From positions 186,001-250,000 of the forward strand of contig NZ_QZCF01000005.1 of assembly GCF_003591485.1 (NCBI RefSeq): a stretch of DNA of 64,000 bases, written 5' to 3'. Position numbers and translations under genes: made by a program. Source of the DNA: Paenibacillus sp. 1011MAR3C5 (GTDB lineage: Bacteria; Bacillota; Bacilli; Paenibacillales; Paenibacillaceae). A model generated the notes under the pieces. It ran no database searches, had not been told where the DNA came from, and saw only the letters and a program-made list of their open reading frames with translations. Shown in pieces: positions 34,502 through 42,630 of the stretch; the stretch's first letter is position 1; every line of letters starts with the position of its first letter.

Positions 34502-36283
34502 ATGCTGCAACCTAGATGGAGCAAAAGAAATAAAGCGGCTGCATTAATTCTCTCCGCTATGTTAATGACCGCACCGATCAGCCATGCGTCTGCTGGAGAG
34601 ACGCCGATTACATCAGGAACGAGTTACGTCGTGTTCTATCTGGACAACAAAGAAGCTTTCCTCAACGGACAACAAGTGACGCTGGATTCGCCGGCGGTCG
34701 CGCGCAAGGGAAGAACCTATGTGCCTGCCAAGTTTCTCGGCGACGCCTTCGGCATGAAGGTGGAATGGCAAGAGAAAACCCGCACCGTGCTGATGGTTAC
34801 GCCAACGCATGAAATCTTGCTGGACACCGTGAACAAGCAAGCTTGGGTGAATGGATTGGCCTATCCGTTCGACGATGTGGCGATGCTGCTGAACGGGAGG
34901 CTGATGATCAAGCTCACCTGGCTGTCGGATTATATGGGCGCTACATATACGTACAATCAAGAGCTTCGCCGCGTTGACGTTATTCACGTGAATAAGCCGG
35001 AGGGCAACTACAACCCTGACCTGAATAACTCCGCTCCCATAGCGAAGTTCACGCTTGGCAAGCAGACTTACCGGATTGGCGAGCCTGTCAAATATATCAA
35101 TCTCAGCTATGATCCCGATGCAGAAGGGGTGAAGCTGGAGTGGTCCGGCAAGGAAGATGTATTCTTCAAAGCGGGGACTTATCCTGTCACACTTGTGGCA
35201 ACCGACAAGATGGGGCATAAGAGCAAGCCATTCACACGGGATATCGTCGTAACCAACGAGGTCTATCTGAGCGAAGCGGAATATCCGATCTACACCAAAC
35301 CGGCCGGCAGTTATATCGCGACTAATTGGAGTACGCTGTACAACAATTATTTCAACCTGCCGGATGTGCCGAAAAAAGTGACGGAGGACAAATCGCGCAC
35401 GCTGCTCATGAGTGATAGTCCGGAAACCTTTCGTGAGCTTGGCATTTTGTATCAAGACAGCATCAATGGCAAGGGCAGACTATATGCCGACCATCTGAAC
35501 GGCACGGATAAAACAGTGAGCTTCGCCATCATGGCCACCAATAAGTCCGATAAGCCGGTGACGATACGCACGACGAATAAAGGCGAGGTTTATCCGTCCA
35601 TTTATGCCCATCTGATTGGCAGCGAAGCGATGGTCGATTATTTGATGGACGACTCCGTAGAAGAGACGATGACGATTCCTGCGGGCAGTACATTTGTCTA
35701 CAAGCAATTCCCGGATTTCTACCCTGGCTCGGGTGTCAATCTGATGTATGATGTGGAGACCGACGGCGAAGTACAATTTACATTTGCCGCCGCGGACAAA
35801 GTATCGAATGCGATTCTGGATATGCCGAAATTGCCGTTCACCGGCCATATTCGCGGAACGTTCCAGATTGCGGGCTTCGATTGGGGCCTCGACCTGACGG
35901 CGAATGCCTTCAAGAAGCCGATGAAGCTCGTCATTGGCGACGGGAAGACGGATGCCTTCCAGAAGGGCTTTGACCCACAGCGCGGCACAGAGGCGGTTCT
36001 GAGCGGCAACTACGGCACAGTCTACAAGATTCACTCCGATAAGCCGCGGAAGATGGCGATTATGATTCTCGCCAAAGGCGGTCCATTCAAAGGTCCGTTC
36101 AAAATAAACGGCGAGATGGTCAAAGTGCCTGCATCGGGCGTGTTGACCGCATTCGACGGCATGATCATGCTGCATAAAACAACCGGCAAGGAAGCGAGTC
36201 TGGACATCGAGTTCAGTCCTCCGGCCGGATCGGCGTTTCCGATCAACCTGATCTTCTATCCGCTTGACGATAGGGCTCAATAA
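34502..36283 (+). CDS. Exported copper amine oxidase N-domain protein
   Basis: A 593-residue secreted protein with signal peptide (about residues 1-31). Residues about 40-165 form the CuAO-N1 beta domain with F-L-N-G-Q-Q-V-T-L and G-R-T-Y-V-P-A-K-F-L motifs. Residues about 178-250 look like a PKD-type domain. The rest is a unique beta-rich region. No copper amine oxidase catalytic domain follows, so the name is only historical. It is probably a wall-associated protein. GGAG lies before ATG, and an ECF-type promoter is upstream; a terminator follows. Confidence 0.85.
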   Translation: MLQPRWSKRNKAAALILSAMLMTAPISHASAGETPITSGTSYVVFYLDNKEAFLNGQQVTLDSPAVARKGRTYVPAKFLGDAFGMKVEWQEKTRTVLMVTPTHEILLDTVNKQAWVNGLAYPFDDVAMLLNGRLMIKLTWLSDYMGATYTYNQELRRVDVIHVNKPEGNYNPDLNNSAPIAKFTLGKQTYRIGEPVKYINLSYDPDAEGVKLEWSGKEDVFFKAGTYPVTLVATDKMGHKSKPFTRDIVVTNEVYLSEAEYPIYTKPAGSYIATNWSTLYNNYFNLPDVPKKVTEDKSRTLLMSDSPETFRELGILYQDSINGKGRLYADHLNGTDKTVSFAIMATNKSDKPVTIRTTNKGEVYPSIYAHLIGSEAMVDYLMDDSVEETMTIPAGSTFVYKQFPDFYPGSGVNLMYDVETDGEVQFTFAAADKVSNAILDMPKLPFTGHIRGTFQIAGFDWGLDLTANAFKKPMKLVIGDGKTDAFQKGFDPQRGTEAVLSGNYGTVYKIHSDKPRKMAIMILAKGGPFKGPFKINGEMVKVPASGVLTAFDGMIMLHKTTGKEASLDIEFSPPAGSAFPINLIFYPLDDRAQ

Positions 36284-36295
36284 GCGTAATCGCAG

Positions 36296-36332
36296 CATCG
36301 CTGCTCCCTCGTGAGCAGCGATGTTTATTTTT
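36296..36332 (+). terminator. Rho-independent terminator
   Basis: Perfect ten-base stem CATCGCTGCT / AGCAGCGATG with eight-base loop, followed by TTTATTTTT. Confidence 0.92.
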
Positions 36333-36443
36333 GTCCGAGTGGGGATGGAGGAATTAAGGTGTCAATAAGTAGACAAACCGCCTATGAAAGCGGTAAAATA
36401 TAATGCTTAATAGATTCGGATGACAAGGAGAGGACGTCAAGGC

Positions 36444-37286
36444 ATGAGTACGAATTCTGGCATGGGCCAAGGGCAAGCGGAACGGCTGAGCAAAAAGCAA
36501 ATTACATTGGTAATCGGAATCATAGGAGGCATTTTGCTATTTGCCGGTATTCTATTCATGATCTTGTACAACTCGTTAAGCAATAGATCACCGGGAGCCG
36601 ATGCGCCGCTGGAAGCGATCACCCAATACCGTTATGAATACGCCGAAGCTGCGAACGGTATGAAGCTCCATGCGCTCGTGACGAAGCCTGCATTCGTCAC
36701 GCTAGAGGTGGTGCGCGAGAATGTGACATTGACGAACAAAGTCGGTATTAATGGCGGTTTTTTCTATGGCGACACCCTGATCAGCATGGGGATCGTCAAT
36801 GGCCGGACTGTCAATGGAGCGGCCAACGCATACGGAAGCGGCGGAGAAAATATGAAGTATGCGAGGGGGACGCTCGTATGGGACGGCGCCTCCGATTCGC
36901 TCTCCGTTCAAGTGGTATCGACCGCCAATGAGGTTAAGGTCAAGGATCATACCCGATTCTGGGCTCAGGGCGGCATCAGCATGAGTCTGGGGGATGAAGC
37001 CGGCTGGGTGAATCAGACGGTAGCTGAGAACGCGCCGTTCCCGGACGAGCAGCGGCTGCGTTCGGCTGCCGTATACGATGAGAGTGGCATGTTATATCTA
37101 ATCGTAAGCGAGACAGGCGGTTCGCTTCATGACTTCAGAACGGCGATTATGGACACGATCGGTGACGGAGGGCTCGTGGACGGCATCTTCCTGGACGGTG
37201 ACGGCTCGTCGCAATTGCTGAGCAAGGAGATGAAGCTTGCCGGTGATAATCGCCCCGTCCTGCAAATGCTGCGGATTACAAAGTAG
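36444..37286 (+). CDS. Phosphodiester glycosidase (NAGPA) family membrane protein
   Basis: A 280-residue protein with one N-terminal membrane helix (about residues 22-45) and an extracellular domain of the phosphodiester glycosidase family: I-N-G-G-F-F near residue 98 and D-G-I-F-L-D-G-D-G-S-S-Q near 250. Such proteins often process exopolysaccharide or wall phosphodiesters, but the substrate here is unknown. ATG 36444 is preferred because AAGGAGAGG precedes it; ATG 36420 has no such site. Confidence 0.85.
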   Translation: MSTNSGMGQGQAERLSKKQITLVIGIIGGILLFAGILFMILYNSLSNRSPGADAPLEAITQYRYEYAEAANGMKLHALVTKPAFVTLEVVRENVTLTNKVGINGGFFYGDTLISMGIVNGRTVNGAANAYGSGGENMKYARGTLVWDGASDSLSVQVVSTANEVKVKDHTRFWAQGGISMSLGDEAGWVNQTVAENAPFPDEQRLRSAAVYDESGMLYLIVSETGGSLHDFRTAIMDTIGDGGLVDGIFLDGDGSSQLLSKEMKLAGDNRPVLQMLRITK

Positions 37287-37329
37287 GTTTACTTAGGCAA
37301 CGGCCTGGAAGGTTGGAGGAAGCTGGACG

Positions 37330-39834
37330 ATGACACGATTGCCCATCGATGAGGTGCTGCCCGAATTGCTGCTCGCGCTGCAAAGCGGGAACGGGGCCGT
37401 TCTCGTAGCCGAGCCGGGCGCCGGCAAGACGACGAGAGTGCCGCTCGCTTTGCTGGAACAGCCATGGCTAGGCGGCAAGAAAATAGTGATGCTGGAGCCA
37501 AGACGGCTGTCCGCGCGCTCGGCAGCGCAATATATGGCCCGGATGCTGGGAGAAAAGGTTGGGGAGACGGTCGGGTATCGCGTCCGTCTGGATTCCAAGG
37601 TCGGTCCGAGGACATTGATTGAGGTCGTAACGGAAGGCGTACTTACGCGGATGCTGCAGGAAGATCCTTCGCTCGATGATGTCGGCGCGGTATTGTTCGA
37701 TGAATTCCATGAGCGTCATCTTCATGGCGACCTGGGTCTCGCCTTATGCTTGGAGGCGCAATCGCTGCTGCGGGAAGAGCTTCGGCTGCTCGTCATGTCG
37801 GCGACGCTGGAAGCCGAGCCGGTAGCCGATCTTCTGGGAGGCGCTGCGGTGATCCGCAGCAAGGGGCGAAGCTATCCCGTCACGACGCATTACGCGCCTG
37901 CGAGATCAACCGCTCCGCTAGAGCAGGCCGTGGGACAAGCGATCTTCCAAGTTATGAGGGAAGCGGATGGGGATGTACTTGTATTCCTCCCTGGAGCCGC
38001 CGAAATTCGCAGAACTGCGAGCTGGCTGCGAGGACAAGGACTTCCTGCCGGTGTTCGTCTCGCTGAATTGCATGGCAGCCTGACGCTGGATGAGCAGGCC
38101 TCGGCGATTGCGCCTTGTGCGCCGAATGAACGCAAAATCGTGCTCTCGACATCAGTCGCGGAGTCCAGCCTGACAGTAGAAGGCGTCAAAATTGTTGTCG
38201 ACAGCGGCTTGTCGAGAGTGCCCAGGTTTTCACCCCGTACAGGACTTAGCCGGCTGGAGACCGTGCCGGTATCGCGGGATTCAGCCGATCAGCGCAGAGG
38301 GCGCGCAGGCCGTGTGGCGCCAGGCTATTGCTATCGCATGTGGACCGAGCAAGAGCATCACCATCTGCCGCTTCATACTAGACCTGAGATGCTGGATGCG
38401 GATTTATCCGCCCTGGCGCTGGAGCTTGCGGTATGGGGGACACCAGACCCGGCAGAGCTGCAATGGCTCACGCCTCCGCCGCAAGCCGCGTATGATGGCG
38501 CCGTCGCATTGCTGCAAAGCTTGAATGCAATGGACGAACACGGTAAGCCGACGCCATCCGGACAGCGAATCGCCAAGCTGGGCATGCATCCCCGCCTCGG
38601 CGCTATGCTGCTTGCTGCGGAAGAGCAGCCAGCGGCGCTGGAGCGTGCTTGTGAATTGGCAGCATTGCTGAGTGAACGCGATCTGCTGGGTTCCGAGCGC
38701 AATGTGGATATAGCACTTCGAGTGGATGCGCTGCGCAAAGCCGGCGGCAAAGAGCCTGCGGCCCATCGGATAAAGTCACAGGCCCAGCAGTGGAAGCGAA
38801 GAATGGATGAGCGGCGCGCGGACGAGGCCGCTACGAATCTTCCACACAATCAGTCAAAGACGTGGGCGGAAGGGTCGCTGCTTGCCAGTGCCTACCCCGA
38901 TCGCATCGCCCAACGGAGGCCAGACGGCAGGTACGTGATGGCAAATGGCAGAGGCGCTGTTCTGCCGGAGCTGCAGCCGCTGTCGCGGTCTCCTTATCTC
39001 GTCGTATGCGAGCTGGATGACGCCGGTTCAGAAGGGCGGATTCGTCTCGCTGCAGGCATTAGCCTGCCCGAGATTGAGGCAAGCTTGCCCGCGCATCTGA
39101 CGCTAGAGGAAGCGGTGGAATGGGATGCCGGCACGCAGTCCGTTCGCGCAAGACGACGAATGAAGCTTGGAGCGATCGTGCTTAGTGAGGTTCCTCTTGA
39201 AGGACCGGACCCCGAAGCGGTAGCGGATACGCTCTTGCGGGGCATTAGGCTGAAGGGCATCTCAGCGTTGCCCATGAGCAAGAATGCCGCGAGTCTGCTC
39301 GGCCGTATGCGGTTGATGAGCCTTAGCGGCGATCCGCAGTGGCCCGATGTATCGGACGAGGCCTTGCTTGATACGATGGAGCTGTGGCTTAAGCCGCATA
39401 TTTACGGAATGAAAAGCCTCTCCGATCTAGGCAAGCTGCCGATGGCGCAGTTGGTCGGCGATCGGATGACCTGGAAGCAGACGCGGGAGCTGGATGAGCA
39501 GGTTCCGACCCATATTACGGTACCCAGCGGCTCGCGCATTCCGATTGATTACAGCAATCCGGGTTCCCCGGTGCTGGCTGTAAGACTGCAGGAGCTGTTC
39601 GGATGGAGGGAGACGCCGAGGCTGGTGAACGGCAGATTGCCCTTAACGCTGCACTTGCTCTCGCCGTCACAGCGTCCTGTGCAAGTGACCAAAGATTTGG
39701 CGAGCTTCTGGGAGCTTGCGTATTTCGAAGTTAAAAAAGATTTAAAGGGACGTTATCCCAAGCATTATTGGCCGGATGATCCCTATGAGGCGGTCGCAAC
39801 AAACCGGGCAAAGCCAAGAGCGCCCCAATCATAG
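37330..39834 (+). CDS. hrpB: ATP-dependent helicase HrpB
   Basis: An 834-residue DEAH-type helicase. Walker A A-E-P-G-A-G-K-T-T, box II reads D-E-F-H, motif S-A-T, motif VI Q-R-R-G-R-A-G-R, and the HrpB C-terminal domain with P-V-Q-V-T-K-D-L-A-S-F-W at the end are present. The gene is monocistronic or co-transcribed with the next small membrane protein gene, 20 bases downstream. The cellular role of HrpB is not well defined. Confidence 0.93.
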   Translation: MTRLPIDEVLPELLLALQSGNGAVLVAEPGAGKTTRVPLALLEQPWLGGKKIVMLEPRRLSARSAAQYMARMLGEKVGETVGYRVRLDSKVGPRTLIEVVTEGVLTRMLQEDPSLDDVGAVLFDEFHERHLHGDLGLALCLEAQSLLREELRLLVMSATLEAEPVADLLGGAAVIRSKGRSYPVTTHYAPARSTAPLEQAVGQAIFQVMREADGDVLVFLPGAAEIRRTASWLRGQGLPAGVRLAELHGSLTLDEQASAIAPCAPNERKIVLSTSVAESSLTVEGVKIVVDSGLSRVPRFSPRTGLSRLETVPVSRDSADQRRGRAGRVAPGYCYRMWTEQEHHHLPLHTRPEMLDADLSALALELAVWGTPDPAELQWLTPPPQAAYDGAVALLQSLNAMDEHGKPTPSGQRIAKLGMHPRLGAMLLAAEEQPAALERACELAALLSERDLLGSERNVDIALRVDALRKAGGKEPAAHRIKSQAQQWKRRMDERRADEAATNLPHNQSKTWAEGSLLASAYPDRIAQRRPDGRYVMANGRGAVLPELQPLSRSPYLVVCELDDAGSEGRIRLAAGISLPEIEASLPAHLTLEEAVEWDAGTQSVRARRRMKLGAIVLSEVPLEGPDPEAVADTLLRGIRLKGISALPMSKNAASLLGRMRLMSLSGDPQWPDVSDEALLDTMELWLKPHIYGMKSLSDLGKLPMAQLVGDRMTWKQTRELDEQVPTHITVPSGSRIPIDYSNPGSPVLAVRLQELFGWRETPRLVNGRLPLTLHLLSPSQRPVQVTKDLASFWELAYFEVKKDLKGRYPKHYWPDDPYEAVATNRAKPRAPQS

Positions 39835-39854
39835 CAGGAAGGAGAGCGGTCGCA

Positions 39855-40148
39855 TTGACATGGTTATCTATCGTTTACGGCTATTGGATTCTGCTTAGCC
39901 TGTACGGATTTGCGCTTATGGGGATGGATAAGCGCCGGGCGCAAAGAAGAGCAAGGCGCATTCCGGAACGCCGGTTGTTTTTTGTAGCGGCTGTCGGCGG
40001 TGCGGTGGGCACATGGTACGGCATGAAGCTATGGCGCCATAAGACGAAGCATCAATCTTTTACAGTCGGAATACCTTATTTGGTTGCAGTCCATATCATT
40101 ATGCTTCTGCTCATTACCGGCTTCTGGGTGAGGGGAGCCGCTGCATAA
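39855..40148 (+). CDS. DUF1294 membrane protein
   Basis: A 97-residue protein with two to three membrane segments and the family motif D-K-R-R-A-Q (after M-G-M), R-I-P-E-R-x-L-F followed by G-G-x-x-G, and H-K-T-K-H-Q-S-F. The TTG start at 39855 follows GGAGAG. Function unknown. Confidence 0.88.
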   Translation: MTWLSIVYGYWILLSLYGFALMGMDKRRAQRRARRIPERRLFFVAAVGGAVGTWYGMKLWRHKTKHQSFTVGIPYLVAVHIIMLLLITGFWVRGAAA

Positions 40149-40220
40149 CCGGGCGTTAATCATTCATTCAAGCTGGGCTCATTGCGGGCTCGGCTATTTA
40201 TAGTTAGGAGGGAAAGAAGC

Positions 40221-42335
40221 ATGTCAGAGAAAACGGTTCAGCAATGGGAACAAGAGAGGCTTGACAGCGCTCTGCAAGACATAGAGGAACAGATTCGCAG
40301 CATCGGACCCCGCTATACGGGAGACGACTTCACAGAGCAAATGCTCGACCTGCAGCGAGAGGAGCGTAAGCGGCGCCTGGAGATTGCGAGGAAAGAACCG
40401 TATTTCGGCCGATTGGACTTTCAGGAGCTGTCCCAGGACGGCCGTAAGCCAGCGGAGCCGAATCATGCACAAGCGTATTATATCGGCAAAGCAGGCGTAG
40501 CCAGAAACGGGGGCAATGAGCTGCTGGTCATCGATTGGCGCGCTCCTGCAGCCAGCATGTTCTATTCCTTCACAGGCGGCGACGATGCGGCCGCTTACGA
40601 ATCGCCTGACGGCGAGGTGACGGGTTACGTACACTTGAAGCGTAACTTTATGATTCGCGGCGGTGAAATTCTCCGCTTGGTGGACAGCTATGTCCGGGGG
40701 CAGGAGGAAGGCGCGGTAACGGATGAATTCCTGCTATACCGGCTTGGCGAGAACAAGGACAATAAGCTGCGGGATATCGTCTCCACCATTCAAGGCGAGC
40801 AGGACAGCATTATTCGGGCGGAGCGCGGCAAAGCGCTGTTTATCCAGGGGGTTGCGGGCAGCGGTAAAACGACTGTCGCGCTGCATCGGCTCGCCTTCCT
40901 GCTTTACCAATATGAGGGCAGGATCCGGGCGGAACGCATGATGATCTTTGCTCCGAACCGAATGTTCCTTGATTATATTTCCGGCGTTCTGCCGGAGCTT
41001 GGCGTCGGCGATATCGGACAGACGACGTTCAGCGATTGGGCCGTGGAATTGCTTGAACATGACATTAAGCTGGCTGATCCGTCTGAGACGATGGCGTACT
41101 GGTTTGAGGAGCATCGGACAAGCGAGGAGCTAGAGCAGGCTTCCGGCCGCTGGAAGGGAAGCCTCGCGTTCAAGGAAGCCATTGATAAGCGGCTGGTTGA
41201 GCTGCAAGCCAGTATTGTGCCAACTAGCGAATTCAGCCCGCTGGAGGGCTTCCTGCTGACACCGGAGACGATGCGGGAGTGGTACGACACGGATTATGGC
41301 GAAGAGACGATTATGGTCAAGCGAGACCGTCTTGCCAGCCGAATCAAGCGCTGGCTGGAGTCGGAGCTGAAGCACCGCGGCGTGGCCGACAAGAAGAAAC
41401 GGTCGACGGCCCTTGCCAAGGTGAACGCCTATGTGAAGCGGATTCCGTCCTTCACTGCTGTCCAGCTCTATGCCTCGTTGTTCAAAGGTAAAAACGCGCT
41501 GCCTCATGTGCCGAAGCCTATCGCAAAGGCAACGGCAGAGCGGCTTGGGGCTGGTGTGGCTGCAGCTGAGGATCTGGCGCCGCTTGCTTACATCCAGCTC
41601 AGGCTGTATGGGCTCAAGGTGCCGCAATTCGATCATATCGTCATCGACGAGGCACAGGATTATTCGCCGTTCCAGCTCGAGGCGCTGCGGCTTTGTCAGC
41701 GGTCGACTTCTATGACAATCCTTGGCGATCTTCAGCAAGGTATCCATGGATATGCGGGCATTTCAAACTGGAATGCGCTGATGGAATTGTTCCCCGAGGA
41801 GGATACCGGATTTTTCGAGCTCAACCGAAGCTACCGCTCCACAATGGAGATTATCGATTTCGCCAATATTATTCTGAGCGGCATGACTGGCAGCGTAAAA
41901 CCTGCTGTACCCGTCTTTCGGAGCGGCGATTCTGTCGAGACGCAAGCCGTATCGGATCAGGAGTGGCTGCCGAAGCTGTATGCTACGGTTTTGGATTGGC
42001 GTGACAAAGGGGATTACGATACCATATCCGTCATTGGCAGAACGGCGCGAGAGTGCGGGGAGATCCACCGTTATTTGACGGATCAAGGTCTAGAGGCTTC
42101 GCTTGTTCAGAGCAAGCAGCCTACCTACGGCGGCGGCCTGACGGTCGTACCTGTCTATCTGTCCAAAGGCTTGGAGTTCGATGCCGTGCTAATTGCGGAT
42201 GCAGGCAGCGCCAATTACGACGAGATGGATGCGAAGCTGCTGTATGTCGGCTGTACGAGAGCTCTGCACAAGCTAAAGCTGCTTTATCGCGGGGATAAGT
42301 CTTCGCTCATTGCCGACGAACAACCTCGTACTTAA
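40221..42335 (+). CDS. helD: HelD-type UvrD/Rep-superfamily helicase
   Basis: A 704-residue UvrD-like ATPase with N-terminal coiled coil (about 10-70), Walker A G-V-A-G-S-G-K-T-T, Walker B V-I-D-E-A-Q-D-Y-S, and C-terminal motif V-G-C-T-R-A-L-H. The fold and length are those of HelD, which recycles RNA polymerase in Bacillus (known). GGAGGG precedes ATG 40221; the longer frame from 40182 adds no conserved residues. A terminator follows after about 150 bases. Confidence 0.88.
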   Translation: MSEKTVQQWEQERLDSALQDIEEQIRSIGPRYTGDDFTEQMLDLQREERKRRLEIARKEPYFGRLDFQELSQDGRKPAEPNHAQAYYIGKAGVARNGGNELLVIDWRAPAASMFYSFTGGDDAAAYESPDGEVTGYVHLKRNFMIRGGEILRLVDSYVRGQEEGAVTDEFLLYRLGENKDNKLRDIVSTIQGEQDSIIRAERGKALFIQGVAGSGKTTVALHRLAFLLYQYEGRIRAERMMIFAPNRMFLDYISGVLPELGVGDIGQTTFSDWAVELLEHDIKLADPSETMAYWFEEHRTSEELEQASGRWKGSLAFKEAIDKRLVELQASIVPTSEFSPLEGFLLTPETMREWYDTDYGEETIMVKRDRLASRIKRWLESELKHRGVADKKKRSTALAKVNAYVKRIPSFTAVQLYASLFKGKNALPHVPKPIAKATAERLGAGVAAAEDLAPLAYIQLRLYGLKVPQFDHIVIDEAQDYSPFQLEALRLCQRSTSMTILGDLQQGIHGYAGISNWNALMELFPEEDTGFFELNRSYRSTMEIIDFANIILSGMTGSVKPAVPVFRSGDSVETQAVSDQEWLPKLYATVLDWRDKGDYDTISVIGRTARECGEIHRYLTDQGLEASLVQSKQPTYGGGLTVVPVYLSKGLEFDAVLIADAGSANYDEMDAKLLYVGCTRALHKLKLLYRGDKSSLIADEQPRT

Positions 42336-42485
42336 TCGGTAAATGATACTTGGATTCCCGTATCCATCATGCAGTCAGGTACGCGTGTGCCCGTTGCGAT
42401 TTCATTCGTGAACGGGCATGCTGACCTGTTAGTGCCGATCGAAATTCATTGCTGTCCTACAATAGAAGTACTGCCTTAGCCGAAA

Positions 42486-42512
42486 GCCGAAAAGATTCTT
42501 TTCGGCGTTTTT
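42486..42512 (+). terminator. Rho-independent terminator before sensor kinase gene
   Basis: GCCGAAAAG / CTTTTCGGC, nine-base stem with three-base loop, then GTTTTT. A second, T-less hairpin (TGCCCGTT / AACGGGCA, with flanking CAGGT/ACCTG) lies at about 42379-42436. Confidence 0.8.
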
Positions 42513-42630
42513 GCAATGAAACCATGCCAAAAGCCGACTGTTGCTTGCTCATTCGCGCGTCCCTTTCCGTTTCAGTATAATAAAGGAAATATGTTGAGAT
42601 TGTCAGCCGAGAGTGAGAGATTCCTAGAGA

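Noticed and set aside
34502..36283. Copper amine oxidase enzyme
   Set aside because: Only the N-terminal beta domain is present; the catalytic domain with its topaquinone Tyr is absent.
42541..42600. Possible third SARP-type promoter before the sensor kinase gene
   Set aside because: TTTCAG lies directly beside TATAAT and no second repeat is at 11-bp phase, so the geometry of copies A and B is not met.
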